Assembly: GCA_944323945.1 (NCBI GenBank)
Contig: CALUUL010000019.1
Coordinates: 1-33,062 of the forward strand
DNA: 33,062 nucleotides
Reading direction: 5' to 3'
Source: Candidatus Gastranaerophilales bacterium
GTDB lineage: Bacteria > Cyanobacteriota > Vampirovibrionia > Gastranaerophilales > Gastranaerophilaceae
Shown one piece after another: positions 16,339 through 25,328 of this stretch. Position 1 is the first letter of the stretch. Every line of letters begins with the position of its first letter. The translations under genes were made by a program, and so were the position numbers. Under the pieces are notes generated by a model. That model had not been told where the DNA came from, made no database searches, and saw only the letters and a program-made list of their open reading frames with translations.

Positions 16339-17533
16339 TTTTTCTCCTTCGATTTTTTCTTATAATCTCTTTTATAAATTTTGGAGTATTATTTTTTAAA
16401 ATATTATAATATTTTTTCCATCCTAAATTTTTATAATACAGATTGTTAGCATTTTCATAACCGCCACTATTATATGCTTCTAAATAAGTTTCCCTTAATG
16501 AATGTTTAATTAAAGGATGTCTTAATGGATTATTATAATTTTTCATTTTCTCAGCATCAACTTGTTTAAAAAGCAAATTTTCTTTAATTTGTTCAAAGAA
16601 AAAAAAGCCTTTATTAGAATTAATTAATACTAATGATATACCTTTATCTTTTTCAAATGTTGTTTTTAACAATTCCGGATATGAATCTTCAATTCCCCAA
16701 CAATCAGCAATTGTAATATCAGAACATCGTCCTAGACTTGTAAACTCACAATTATAGCAACTTTCTCGTTCTATAATACCATTAAGAAAACCATATTGAT
16801 AAAAAGATAAATTATTATAGAGAATTTTATCTGAATTATCATCAAAAGTTATTAAAACATTACCACAAATCCAACCAAGCTTTTCTTTATTTCTAAACTC
16901 AAAATTCTTAATAGTCTTTTTATAGTTCTTTTCTAAAAAGCTAACATAATCATTAAACATTTGTCGGTTAGGTGTTCCTGTACAACTCAAGTCAACAGTT
17001 AAAAGATTTTTATAATCCTTTCTTAAAAAAGTTTTTAACCCAGCAATTTGACAAGGAGTTCCAGAAAATAATACAAATCTTTCTTGCTCTAAATATTCTT
17101 TAACTTTTTTATAAGAAAATCCTATATCACTTTGAACATATTTGGAACCTTGAAGTTTATATAAATCTTCTTCTTTTTCAATTGAAATATGTTTAATTTC
17201 GAATTTATCCTTTATTTTTTCCATAGAACAGCCAAATACAACACCATTAATTAATAATATATATTTTGCAAGCTGAGCAAACATGCCACCAGATGATGAT
17301 TTTTTTGATAAATTCCAATTTTTAGATTGAATAGCATAACTATTTTGATATTTATTTTTATTTATAGTTGAAATATTGTCACAAACTTTATCACATAATC
17401 CACAATGAATACACTTTTCTTCATTAATTTGTGGATAAACAAATCCATATAAATCTTCTTGCATTGAAATAGCATTCTTTGGACAAATATTTAAACAAGC
17501 GCAGCATGCGGAGCAATTATTTTCTTGTTTCAT
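16328..17533 (-). CDS. FrhB-like (coenzyme F420 hydrogenase/dehydrogenase beta-subunit family) Fe-S protein 2
   Basis: The 401-aa protein has ferredoxin-type cysteines at 7, 10, 13, 17 (CSACCACLNICP) and 41, 44, 47, 51 (CIHCGLCDKVC), then SSGGMFAQ, FVLFSGTPCQIAGLKTFLRKDY and SDITIADCWGIED. The start at 17533 is chosen over an ATG 21 nt upstream because GGAGG sits 6 nt before it. The gene overlaps the polymerase end by 17 nt. Close similarity to the gene at 12774-13952 in the ferredoxin and GTPCQIAGLK regions points to duplication. The biochemical role is unknown; electron transfer to a modification of the glycan is inferred from context. Confidence 0.88.
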   Translation of the reverse strand: MKQENNCSACCACLNICPKNAISMQEDLYGFVYPQINEEKCIHCGLCDKVCDNISTINKNKYQNSYAIQSKNWNLSKKSSSGGMFAQLAKYILLINGVVFGCSMEKIKDKFEIKHISIEKEEDLYKLQGSKYVQSDIGFSYKKVKEYLEQERFVLFSGTPCQIAGLKTFLRKDYKNLLTVDLSCTGTPNRQMFNDYVSFLEKNYKKTIKNFEFRNKEKLGWICGNVLITFDDNSDKILYNNLSFYQYGFLNGIIERESCYNCEFTSLGRCSDITIADCWGIEDSYPELLKTTFEKDKGISLVLINSNKGFFFFEQIKENLLFKQVDAEKMKNYNNPLRHPLIKHSLRETYLEAYNSGGYENANNLYYKNLGWKKYYNILKNNTPKFIKEIIRKNRRRKNEN

Positions 17534-18956
17534 TATTATCCTCCAACAATTCATTTATCTTTTGAATAGCAGCTACAACAACTGCACCTGCTACACCAGT
17601 ATAAAACCATACAAACTGATCTGAAAAATTCTGATTATATATTATTGAAATAGAAAAAATAACAAGTATTGATTGTTCTAAAGCACTTACAAAAACAAAT
17701 TCAACTCCACCGAAATATTTTTTTACTTTATGTACCAAAGAAATAGCTTTAGTCATAAACAAACAATACAATCCGAAACCTATTATTCCAACTTGATGCA
17801 ATAATAAATACATTGCATTTGAAGTTAAGAAAGCTGTTTCAGTGGAGTTTTTTAATTTTCTAATAATTTCTTGTGTAAATGGTAATTGACTATGTATTAA
17901 TACATTTAACACATATTTTCCATTATTACCAAATCCAATACCTGAAAACGGATGTTGTAAAAATATCTGAAATTGAATTGTATTATTTATAACTCTTGTT
18001 GCTAAAGAAGGTTCTACACATATCAACATCTCTAAACTAAAGTGCGATAGGATAGAAATTACTTTTTGAATTCTTAAAAAAACACCAGATAAAACATAAC
18101 CGCCTGTTTGTTGCATTAATAATAAACAAATAATAACAATAGCTAATAATATGTATGTAAAATATTTTTTTATAAATAAAAGTATTGTTCTATAGAAAAA
18201 TATTATTGTTATTACCGTGCATATTACTAAATAAATAGGTGATTGAGTTAAGAATATACATAACCAAGTTAAAGGAAATAAGGTTTTTTTTATTATTAAA
18301 TCAATCAATTTATTTCTAAAGATTTTATATTTAGATGATTGCAAAGAATATATAATTGGTAAATTAATTGCCATGAAAAGAGCAAATGTACCCGGTTCCA
18401 TAAAAACACTTCTTATTCTTGGTAAATTTGATGTTGATTCTATTATAATTGAACTATCTTCACTTCTGATATTAGAAATCAAAGAAACTAAAGTATTTAT
18501 TATATTAATATTAAACTTTACACCAAGAAACTCTATAATACCCCATAACAATATGAGATATATAGCTGTACTAAAAATTTTAATAATATTTTTTAATGGT
18601 ATATATTTAGGAATAACCATTTGAGGATATAGGTATAACAAAAATACTCTTAAAAAAAGACCAACTATTACAGCTAACACAAACCTGGAAAAACCATAAT
18701 AGCCAGAAATTAAAGCCAAAACACTTGTAAGAAATATCCAAATTATAAGAAAACAAAAATATTTAAAATGTGTATATTTATAAAGCTGTATAATTCTTTT
18801 AATAAAATATTCCTTCTTTAGCGTTAAAAGTAATAAAATTAAAAATGGTACTATTAAAATAAGAAAGGGGAAGAAACTTCTTTCATTAATAAAAAAAACA
18901 AAAGCTGGAAGAAAATAAAATATTAAAGGAATATACAATAATTTTTTAATTTTCAT
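17517..18956 (-). CDS. Wzy-like O-antigen/exopolysaccharide polymerase
   Basis: A 479-aa membrane protein with about 11-12 hydrophobic segments and a large extracytoplasmic loop around 280-380 containing HPFSGIGFGNNGKYVLN, the glycine motif of the O-antigen ligase/polymerase family. Wzy joins undecaprenyl-linked repeat units in the periplasm. As usual for this class, sequence conservation is low and the call rests on topology, this motif and context. GAGGT lies 8 nt before the ATG. Its 3' end overlaps the start of FrhB-like protein 2. Confidence 0.8.
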   Translation of the reverse strand: MKIKKLLYIPLIFYFLPAFVFFINERSFFPFLILIVPFLILLLLTLKKEYFIKRIIQLYKYTHFKYFCFLIIWIFLTSVLALISGYYGFSRFVLAVIVGLFLRVFLLYLYPQMVIPKYIPLKNIIKIFSTAIYLILLWGIIEFLGVKFNINIINTLVSLISNIRSEDSSIIIESTSNLPRIRSVFMEPGTFALFMAINLPIIYSLQSSKYKIFRNKLIDLIIKKTLFPLTWLCIFLTQSPIYLVICTVITIIFFYRTILLFIKKYFTYILLAIVIICLLLMQQTGGYVLSGVFLRIQKVISILSHFSLEMLICVEPSLATRVINNTIQFQIFLQHPFSGIGFGNNGKYVLNVLIHSQLPFTQEIIRKLKNSTETAFLTSNAMYLLLHQVGIIGFGLYCLFMTKAISLVHKVKKYFGGVEFVFVSALEQSILVIFSISIIYNQNFSDQFVWFYTGVAGAVVVAAIQKINELLEDNNETRK

Positions 18957-18971
18957 TATTATTTACCTCAT

Positions 18972-19907
18972 TTACACTATTTTATTATGGTTATAAAATC
19001 GATAAAGAAAAAATGAGAAATTAAACATAAAATAAATTAAAGTATATAATATATGATATTCAGTCCACTTAAATTGAATTCCCAAAATATTATTTCTACA
19101 CATAAATTTAAAACATTGCTTCAATATATCGTATTTTTGAAAAATAGAAAATTCACGAAATAATGTATTAAACATAAATATTTGCGCAATTAATTTTGAA
19201 GTATTATTATTTAAATTAATTATTTGTCCATATTTTGATATAAATATTTCTTGAGCTTCCAACAATTTCAATATGTTATTTTTATACTTTTTAAACTCAT
19301 TAAAACTAGCATTTGATAAAGAATTATCAGTTTTTCTATAATTATATTTTATATTATTTTCTATACCGACTTTATCTGTTAAGGATAATAATTGTAAAGA
19401 AAACAAAACATCTTCATAAAGACTTAAATCAGAGTTAAATAATATATTATTATATTTAGATAAAAAGTTATAGTTATAAAAACCTACAGCAACACCAAAC
19501 CCAACTAATTGTTGCGGTTTTAAATATTTGAGAGATTTTAAATTATTAGTTGCCACTATTGTTATATCCAAATTTTCAGATTTAGCTTTTTTATACGCAT
19601 TTAATAAAAAATCTTTATCTATAGTATCATCTGAATCCATAAAATAAATGTATTCGCTATTTACGTATTGTCTGCCAATATTTCTTGCTACTGATGGTCC
19701 CTCATTTTTTTTATGTATTACTATAACTCTTTCATCAACAGCTTTATATTCATCACATATATTTGAAGAATTATCAGTAGAGCCATCGTCAACCAAAATC
19801 AATTGTAATTCTTGCAAAGATTGATTAAGAATACTATCAATACATTCATTTAAATATCTTTCGGTATTGTAAACTGGGACTATAACACTAACCTTATACT
19901 TACACAT
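18972..19907 (-). CDS. Glycosyltransferase family 2 (first of two)
   Basis: The 311-aa protein has a GT-A domain: VSVIVPVYNTERYLNE (6-21), VDDGSTDNS (39-47), NEGPSVARNIG (68-78) and the metal-binding DSDD (91-94). It would transfer a sugar from a nucleotide donor onto the lipid-linked repeat unit on the cytoplasmic side. A hydrophobic C-terminal segment (about 290-305) suggests membrane association. The donor sugar cannot be predicted. AAGGT lies 8 nt before the ATG. The gene starts 6 nt after the preceding glycosyltransferase gene. Confidence 0.92.
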   Translation of the reverse strand: MCKYKVSVIVPVYNTERYLNECIDSILNQSLQELQLILVDDGSTDNSSNICDEYKAVDERVIVIHKKNEGPSVARNIGRQYVNSEYIYFMDSDDTIDKDFLLNAYKKAKSENLDITIVATNNLKSLKYLKPQQLVGFGVAVGFYNYNFLSKYNNILFNSDLSLYEDVLFSLQLLSLTDKVGIENNIKYNYRKTDNSLSNASFNEFKKYKNNILKLLEAQEIFISKYGQIINLNNNTSKLIAQIFMFNTLFREFSIFQKYDILKQCFKFMCRNNILGIQFKWTEYHILYTLIYFMFNFSFFLYRFYNHNKIV

Positions 19908-19913
19908 AACTAT

Positions 19914-20801
19914 TTACCTTTTTAGTTTTTCATTGCAATATTTTAAACCCAAATTACCCCAAATAAGGGTTAGCCAAAATAATTTTTGTATAAAATTGTA
20001 TCTTTTCCAAAAATGTTTTTTAAAGAATTTTTCCATTGATTGTGTAAAAATAAAAATGCTTTTAATTTTTATTTTTTTTGTTGTTACTCCACCAATATGA
20101 GTAACTACTGCATTTGGGTTATATACAATTTCTTTACCTATATCTTTAGTTCTAATTCCCCAATCGGTTTCTTCTTGGTACATAAAAAATTGTTCATCCA
20201 TTCCGCCTATTTGGTCAAATAAAGATTTTTTCACCATCATACAGCAACCTGATAAAGCCCAGCAGGTATTTATTTTATCTCTATCTAAATGCCATAGTGC
20301 ATATCCGTTAAAAAACTCATTTTTAGGAAAAGCTTTAGCAAGACCTATTAAATGAAATAAAGTATCTTTAGGATATGGTTTACCTCTTAAACAAGGCTGT
20401 TGGAAGCTACCATCAGTATTTAGTACCTTTGGCCCTACCATTCCAACATCTAAATTTTCATCTAAATAGTCACTTAATATTTTTATTATATTATTGTGAA
20501 AAATTACATCAGGATTTAATATTAAAAAATTTCTTCCGTTTGCTTTTTGCATTGCAAGATTATTTGCTTTTGCAAATCCTAAATTAATTTCACTTTTTAT
20601 TACTTGAGTATTAGCTTTATTTTCAAGAGCTTCTTCAATATACTTATAACTTTCATCTTCTTTATTTGAATTATTATCAACAAGAAGAATTTCATAAGAG
20701 ATATCTTTTGTTTTTTCTTGAAGAGATTCTATAGTTTCCTGTAAGTATTTACCGGCGTTCCAATTTACAATAATTACAGAAACATCGGGGTTTTTAGTCA
20801 T
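19914..20801 (-). CDS. Glycosyltransferase family 2, rhamnosyltransferase-like (COG1216)
   Basis: With the ATG at 20801 (GGAGG 5 nt upstream) the protein is 295 aa. A longer start at 20813 would remove that spacing. Motifs are VSVIIVNWNAGKYL (8-21), VDNNSNKED (41-49), FLILNPDVIF (the NPD variant of the DxD site) and EETDWGIRTKDIG with VVTHIGG, characteristic of WbbL/RfbF-like transferases. The start overlaps the initiating sugar transferase stop as ATGACTAA, an 8-nt coupling. It probably adds the second sugar of the repeat unit; rhamnose is a guess from the family. Confidence 0.9.
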   Translation of the reverse strand: MTKNPDVSVIIVNWNAGKYLQETIESLQEKTKDISYEILLVDNNSNKEDESYKYIEEALENKANTQVIKSEINLGFAKANNLAMQKANGRNFLILNPDVIFHNNIIKILSDYLDENLDVGMVGPKVLNTDGSFQQPCLRGKPYPKDTLFHLIGLAKAFPKNEFFNGYALWHLDRDKINTCWALSGCCMMVKKSLFDQIGGMDEQFFMYQEETDWGIRTKDIGKEIVYNPNAVVTHIGGVTTKKIKIKSIFIFTQSMEKFFKKHFWKRYNFIQKLFWLTLIWGNLGLKYCNEKLKR

Positions 20802-22164
20802 GCCTGCCTCCAAGCGCTAAAAAAATAGCTTTAATTAATATTCCAATTTCCCAAATAATATTTCTATGTTTCAGGTAATACAAGTCATATTGAAGTTTTT
20901 CAGCTATATCATCATTTGAAACGCAATGTCCTTGATTTATTTGAGCCCAGCCCGTCCAGCCTGTTCTAACCCATTGTCTGCATTTATAATATGGAATTTC
21001 TTTAGAATAAATCTTAACTAAATCTTCCCATTCGCATCTTGGACCTACAATAGACATTTCACCTTTTAAAATATTTATCATTTGTGGTATCTCATCAAGT
21101 CTTGCTTTTCTTATGAATTTACAGAAAGGAATAACTCTATTATCTTCATCTTGAGATTCTGTATGTTCTATTTTCCCTTCTTTAGGCTTATAGTCATTAA
21201 TATACATTGTTCTTAATTTATAAGCTTTGAATATTTTCCCGTTTTTACCGACTCTATTTTGAGTGTATATTGGGCTGGCTCCATCAGTATTTTTTACTTT
21301 TATGCCTATGTATAAGAGAATAGGAGCAGTAACTGTAAAGATAATTAATGCAGAAACTATATCAAAAGTACGCTTGCAAAAATTGTATATGTTTGAGCGG
21401 CTGTTCATAAAATCATAAAAAAGCCAATTTATAGACATTTTGCTTACATAATATTTGCCTGTAACCATTTCATAAAAATCCGGCATTTTATAAATTTTAA
21501 CTTGTTTGGGAATATTATTAACAAAATTAGTAAGTAAAGATTCTTCTATTCTGTGTTTTATTGCAATAATTATGATATTTATATTATTGTTTTTTATTAC
21601 TTCTTTTAGGTTTTCTTGGTCAAATATTTTTGTATTGGAATCATTTATTATATTTTCTTCATCATTATCTTTAACAAAGCCAATAACTTGCATTTTTAGT
21701 GCTTTTTTATTTATGATTTCATCTGCTATAAGACGAGCTTCTTTATTTGTTCCCACAATTAAAACATTTTTTATTTTTTTGAATTTGAATAAATACAAAT
21801 GAAATAAATTCCTATAAGCGGCTAAGAATATATAAACAGTTAGAATATTCAATCCAATAAATTTAAGTGTTTGTAGATTGTGATTTATTATCAATAAAAA
21901 TATTAATAAAGGAATATGCGAAATAATAATACCTTCAAATAATAAATAGTAGTTTTTTGGTGAAATATTGAATTCTCTAACTTTATAATTATCTTTTAAA
22001 AATAGAACTACAATACCCGTTAGTACGCTTAAAAGCAATACAATAACTAAATGTTCAACGGCGAGTATAAACTTTGTATACCAAAAAATTGTTGATAAAA
22101 TAAATATGGATAAATCAAACAAAAACATGATTATTGTTGATTTCGACAAAACTTTATTAAACAA
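20794..22164 (-). CDS. Initiating undecaprenyl-phosphate sugar-1-phosphate transferase (WcaJ/WbaP-like polyprenyl phosphotransferase)
   Basis: The 456-aa protein has four to five N-terminal membrane segments, a Rossmann-like middle domain beginning NVLIVGTNKEARLIADEI, then the catalytic bacterial sugar transferase domain: KRTFDIVSALIIF, YKLRTMYIND, RLDEIPQMINILKGEMS and SIVGPRCEWEDL. It transfers hexose-1-phosphate to undecaprenyl phosphate and starts each repeat unit. The gene begins with TTG at 22164: GGGAG lies 6 nt before it, and no in-frame ATG lies near. A 50-nt gap separates it from the PAP2 gene upstream. Confidence 0.92.
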   Translation of the reverse strand: MFNKVLSKSTIIMFLFDLSIFILSTIFWYTKFILAVEHLVIVLLLSVLTGIVVLFLKDNYKVREFNISPKNYYLLFEGIIISHIPLLIFLLIINHNLQTLKFIGLNILTVYIFLAAYRNLFHLYLFKFKKIKNVLIVGTNKEARLIADEIINKKALKMQVIGFVKDNDEENIINDSNTKIFDQENLKEVIKNNNINIIIIAIKHRIEESLLTNFVNNIPKQVKIYKMPDFYEMVTGKYYVSKMSINWLFYDFMNSRSNIYNFCKRTFDIVSALIIFTVTAPILLYIGIKVKNTDGASPIYTQNRVGKNGKIFKAYKLRTMYINDYKPKEGKIEHTESQDEDNRVIPFCKFIRKARLDEIPQMINILKGEMSIVGPRCEWEDLVKIYSKEIPYYKCRQWVRTGWTGWAQINQGHCVSNDDIAEKLQYDLYYLKHRNIIWEIGILIKAIFLALGGRHD

Positions 22165-22214
22165 AACATACTCCCATATTGATATGACTTTTGCTCTATT
22201 CTAGCATAAACATT

Positions 22215-22847
22215 TTATTTGAGCAGAACATTTCTATTAGCCAGTTGGCTATATTTATTAATAATAATAAAAGAAGTTGTTAGAATTAAAGTGCCTAAAA
22301 TATAAGAACCAAGAACGTCAGTAGGGTTGTGAACTCCGAGTACAATCCTACTTAACCCCACAAAAATTATCCAAAGGATTGAAATAGTTATAATAATAAT
22401 TTTTAACAATTTATTTTTACAATATTTTATACTCAAAAAAATTATAAATATCCAAATACAAAAAGTCACTAAACTATGACTTGAAACATAGCTGAAACTG
22501 TCTGGATGTATCAGTTTTTGGAGTTCATAAGGAGGACGTGGACGTTGAATAATATTTTTAAGAAAACAATTTACCAAATACGAAAACAGAGGTATTGTCA
22601 AAAGAATAATTAAGTTTGACCAAGATTTTTGTTTGACTAAAAAACAACCGCCTAATAAAAGTGGCAAAACTATCATAGTAATATATAATTTGCAGTCGGG
22701 TAATAAAAAAACAATATTTGGAATAAAACGGAGTTTTTGTTGTAAAAAAATTATTAAACTCCTGTCCCAATTTGTAATTATGGAACAAGAGTTTATCAAT
22801 ATTGTATATAACAGAAAAATTGAAAAAAGTATAATTATTTTTTTCAT
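22215..22847 (-). CDS. PAP2-family membrane phosphatase
   Basis: With the ATG at 22847 the protein is 210 aa with about five to six membrane helices. The three PAP2 motifs are present: K-x6-RP as KNIIQRPRP, SSHS in place of PSGH, and SRIVLGVHNPTD (SRx5Hx3D). Such enzymes dephosphorylate phosphatidate, phosphatidylglycerol phosphate or undecaprenyl pyrophosphate at the membrane. In this setting recycling of undecaprenyl pyrophosphate or a lipid-phosphate role with the nearby lipid kinase are both possible. The ATG comes 4 nt after the radical SAM stop with AGGT upstream, so the two are probably co-translated. An earlier start would overlap the radical SAM gene. Confidence 0.88.
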   Translation of the reverse strand: MKKIIILFSIFLLYTILINSCSIITNWDRSLIIFLQQKLRFIPNIVFLLPDCKLYITMIVLPLLLGGCFLVKQKSWSNLIILLTIPLFSYLVNCFLKNIIQRPRPPYELQKLIHPDSFSYVSSHSLVTFCIWIFIIFLSIKYCKNKLLKIIIITISILWIIFVGLSRIVLGVHNPTDVLGSYILGTLILTTSFIIINKYSQLANRNVLLK

Positions 22848-22851
22848 TCTA

Positions 22852-24363
22852 CTACCTACAACAGCTACAATTTTCACTACATTTATTAGCCGGTTTTTCA
22901 CTAGAGCAGAATCTATCCCTATCAATATAATATTCTCCCTCTAGAGGGAAAATAGTCATCCAAAGATTTTCTCTCCAATCTTTATCCAAGATTTCTTTTA
23001 CATCTTGAGAATATTTATCAATTTTTGATGTAATTTCTGGATTTGTCAAATATGCTGCGGCATTTTCGTGTGTTTCATAAGGTTTAAATTCCTGATAATA
23101 TTTTCTTAAAACTTCAGGTCTGTCTACAATCATACAAGGTCTTAGCATATTACCGTCTTCATAAGGAATACCATCTCTGATTGCGCGCATAAATGGTGCT
23201 GCAAGCGCTTCTGTTAATGTGCAATCTTTAAGATTATGTGTCGCTAGGTGTACGAATGTACAGGGTTCAACATCTCCTCGTGGATTTACGTGAATATATT
23301 GTCTACCACCTGCAATACATCCCATCATCTCAGGTCCATCACCCCAGAAATCTACAGTCATCATAGGTAATGTGTTTCTTGCATTGTAAACAGCTTTTAA
23401 GATTTGTTGTCTTTGTTGAGCATTTGGGACCATGCAAACATCAGGACTATCACCTACAGGTACATAATGGAAGAACCAAGCCCATAAAACCCCTTTATCC
23501 GATAACATTTTCATAAATTCATCAGATGTTACCTCATCACAATTTTGACTTGTTGCTGTGATACTTGCACCAAAGAAAATGCCGGCTTTTTTAAGCATAT
23601 CCATTTTCTCCATAACCATATCAAAACAACCCTCACCACGAACAGAATCTGTATTTTCTTTTAAACCGCCAATTGAAAACATTGGTTGGACATTACCTAA
23701 TTTTTTCAATTTTTCAACAGTTTTTTCAGTGATTAAAGATCCGTTTGTGAAAGTTATAAATGTACAGTCATTAAATTCTTCTGCTAATTCTAAAAATTCT
23801 TTTCTTGCAAAAGGTTCTCCACCTACGACAGGGAAAATATGGATACCCATTACATCACGTGCTTCTTTGAAAATTTCTCTCCATTTGTCTTTTGTCAAAT
23901 CCTCTTTTACATCATATTCATGTGCCCAGCATCCTTTACAGTTAAAATTACATCGTTTGGTAATACTTGCAAGTAAAACAGTTGGAGGGAAAAAGCCATT
24001 CTTTTCATTAAATTCTGAACGTTTTCTTAAATTATCTCCATAATATCCGTTTACAAAGAAATTTTTAATCCATTTATTTCTGCAATTAGGATCTAATTCT
24101 GTTAAAATTTTTTTCCACCAGTATAGATGCGGATGTTCTGATTTAAACAGCCATTGCATTCTTCTAGCATGATTTATACCACCTTTAGATCCTGATATTT
24201 TTTCAAATATTTTCGCAAGGTTTATTAATTTTTCTTTGCTAAAATTATGTCCCAAATAATTTAATAACATATCAATTGCAAAGTTATTAACTTTCAATTT
24301 TAAGTTATCAAATTTTCCCATTGAGTTTGATTGCCAAACTGTTGATTGTTTTTCTATTCTCAT
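22852..24363 (-). CDS. Radical SAM protein of a widespread uncharacterised 500-aa family, cysteine-rich tail
   Basis: The 503-aa protein has an N-terminal helical extension (1-120), the CX3CX2C motif at Cys138, Cys142 and Cys145 (CNFNCKGCWAHEY), GGEP at 181-184 and an HVNPRGDVEPC segment followed by RPCMIVD, resembling an auxiliary-cluster region. The last 20 residues contain six cysteines, among them CSENCSCC. Close relatives are common in gut Clostridia and are annotated only as radical SAM protein. The substrate is unknown. The ATG has GGAG 8 nt upstream. Tight linkage to a PAP2 phosphatase and divergence from a lipid kinase suggest action on a lipid or polyprenyl substrate, but that is inference. 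It is the first gene of the polysaccharide operon. Confidence 0.87.
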   Translation of the reverse strand: MRIEKQSTVWQSNSMGKFDNLKLKVNNFAIDMLLNYLGHNFSKEKLINLAKIFEKISGSKGGINHARRMQWLFKSEHPHLYWWKKILTELDPNCRNKWIKNFFVNGYYGDNLRKRSEFNEKNGFFPPTVLLASITKRCNFNCKGCWAHEYDVKEDLTKDKWREIFKEARDVMGIHIFPVVGGEPFARKEFLELAEEFNDCTFITFTNGSLITEKTVEKLKKLGNVQPMFSIGGLKENTDSVRGEGCFDMVMEKMDMLKKAGIFFGASITATSQNCDEVTSDEFMKMLSDKGVLWAWFFHYVPVGDSPDVCMVPNAQQRQQILKAVYNARNTLPMMTVDFWGDGPEMMGCIAGGRQYIHVNPRGDVEPCTFVHLATHNLKDCTLTEALAAPFMRAIRDGIPYEDGNMLRPCMIVDRPEVLRKYYQEFKPYETHENAAAYLTNPEITSKIDKYSQDVKEILDKDWRENLWMTIFPLEGEYYIDRDRFCSSEKPANKCSENCSCCR

Positions 24364-24467
24364 TTAAGTTACTCCATATTTTATATTTATTATAATCTAA
24401 ACAGAATAATTATTATCACAATTATTGACAAGTTGCTAACTAATATTAACCATGTAATAATCGTTAT
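24364..24467. promoter_or_regulatory. Divergent promoter region between the radical SAM and lipid kinase genes
   Basis: The 104-nt gap must drive the long minus-strand operon and the plus-strand kinase. On the minus strand a perfect TATAAT (24394 to 24389) lies 25 nt before the radical SAM ATG. The only -35 candidate, TTGTGA at 24421-24416, is 21 nt away, which is too far for a normal promoter. On the plus strand TTGACA (24425-24430) is present without a well-spaced -10 box. The kinase ATG has no clear ribosome site. Confidence 0.35.
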
Positions 24468-25325
24468 ATGAAAAATGTACTAGTAATTAATAATCCTAAT
24501 GCCGGGAGGAAAAAAGCTGCAAAGTATAAAAAGTTAGTTATTCAGTTTTTAATAAGGCATAATTGCTATTTTAAAACTATTGACATAAACCAATTATCAA
24601 ATACTGCTTTTGAACAATTTGATACAATTATTGCAATCGGCGGCGATGGTACTATAAATAAACTAATTCCATATATTGTAAATACAGACAAAGTTTTGGG
24701 AATAATCCCTTGTGGAACAGCAAATTTGCTCGCAGCAAAATTAAATATTTCAACTAATCCTAAAAAAGCTCTTGAGATTATTAATAGCACTTATATAAAA
24801 AAAATTGATATTTTGAAAATTCAAGATAAATATTCTGTTTTAAGACTTGGATTTGGCTATGATTCTGATATTATATGCAAAACTCCTCAAACTTATAAAA
24901 ATAAATTCGGATACTTTGCATATTTCTTATCTGGTATTTTGTTTTCTCTTAGGTTACAGCAAAAAAGTTATACTATATTTTTTAATGAGAAAAAACTCTC
25001 AATTCTTGCAACATGTATAATTGTTGCAAATGTTGGTAATATGTATCGTAATATAGTATCAATTTCTAATAACTGCAATTTAGAAGATGGAAAATTTGAA
25101 GTTTTTATTTTAAAAGTAAAAAGTCCGATTACATTTTTTATAGAATTTTTGGGGATACTTTTAAATTATAAAAATTCAAACTCAAAAGCTATGTACTTCA
25201 ATACTAATAAATTAATAATAAAAAATGAATTTTCCACCGGTCACATAGACGGAGAAAAACAAAAATTTAGGGATGATATTAATATTAATATCATCCCTAG
25301 ATCAGTTAAAGTTTTTTGTAGATAA
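24468..25325 (+). CDS. Diacylglycerol kinase catalytic-domain (DagK/YegS-type) lipid kinase
   Basis: The 285-aa soluble protein has the family motifs in order: NPNAG (9-13), IGGDGTINK (57-65, nucleotide-binding and catalytic), PCGTANLLA (81-89), and a C-terminal beta domain ending with GHIDGEKQKF. Such enzymes phosphorylate diacylglycerol, phosphatidylglycerol or related lipids with ATP. It is the only plus-strand gene between the two minus-strand operons, divergent from the radical SAM gene and convergent with the export gene, whose end is only 3 nt away. Codons for about residues 268-278 form a perfect palindrome, discussed separately. Paired with the PAP2 phosphatase it could cycle a lipid between phosphorylated and free forms. 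Confidence 0.9.
   Translation: MKNVLVINNPNAGRKKAAKYKKLVIQFLIRHNCYFKTIDINQLSNTAFEQFDTIIAIGGDGTINKLIPYIVNTDKVLGIIPCGTANLLAAKLNISTNPKKALEIINSTYIKKIDILKIQDKYSVLRLGFGYDSDIICKTPQTYKNKFGYFAYFLSGILFSLRLQQKSYTIFFNEKKLSILATCIIVANVGNMYRNIVSISNNCNLEDGKFEVFILKVKSPITFFIEFLGILLNYKNSNSKAMYFNTNKLIIKNEFSTGHIDGEKQKFRDDININIIPRSVKVFCR
25268..25299. terminator. Perfect 32-nt palindrome inside the lipid kinase 3' end, probable terminator of the export operon
   Basis: Positions 25268-25283 (TAGGGATGATATTAAT) are followed directly by their exact reverse complement at 25284-25299. On the minus strand the hairpin is followed at once by a T-rich run (AAATTTTTGTTTTT), the form of an intrinsic terminator about 30 nt after the SLBB gene stop. 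On the plus strand a weaker GTTTTTT follows 12 nt later, at the kinase stop. The palindrome encodes kinase residues, so it lies in coding DNA. Confidence 0.65.
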
Positions 25326-25328
25326 ATT

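Noticed and set aside
22936..22949. 14-bp palindrome TCCCTCTAGAGGGA inside the 503-aa radical SAM gene
   Set aside because: Short, in the middle of a coding stretch, no T-run or second copy nearby; likely chance.
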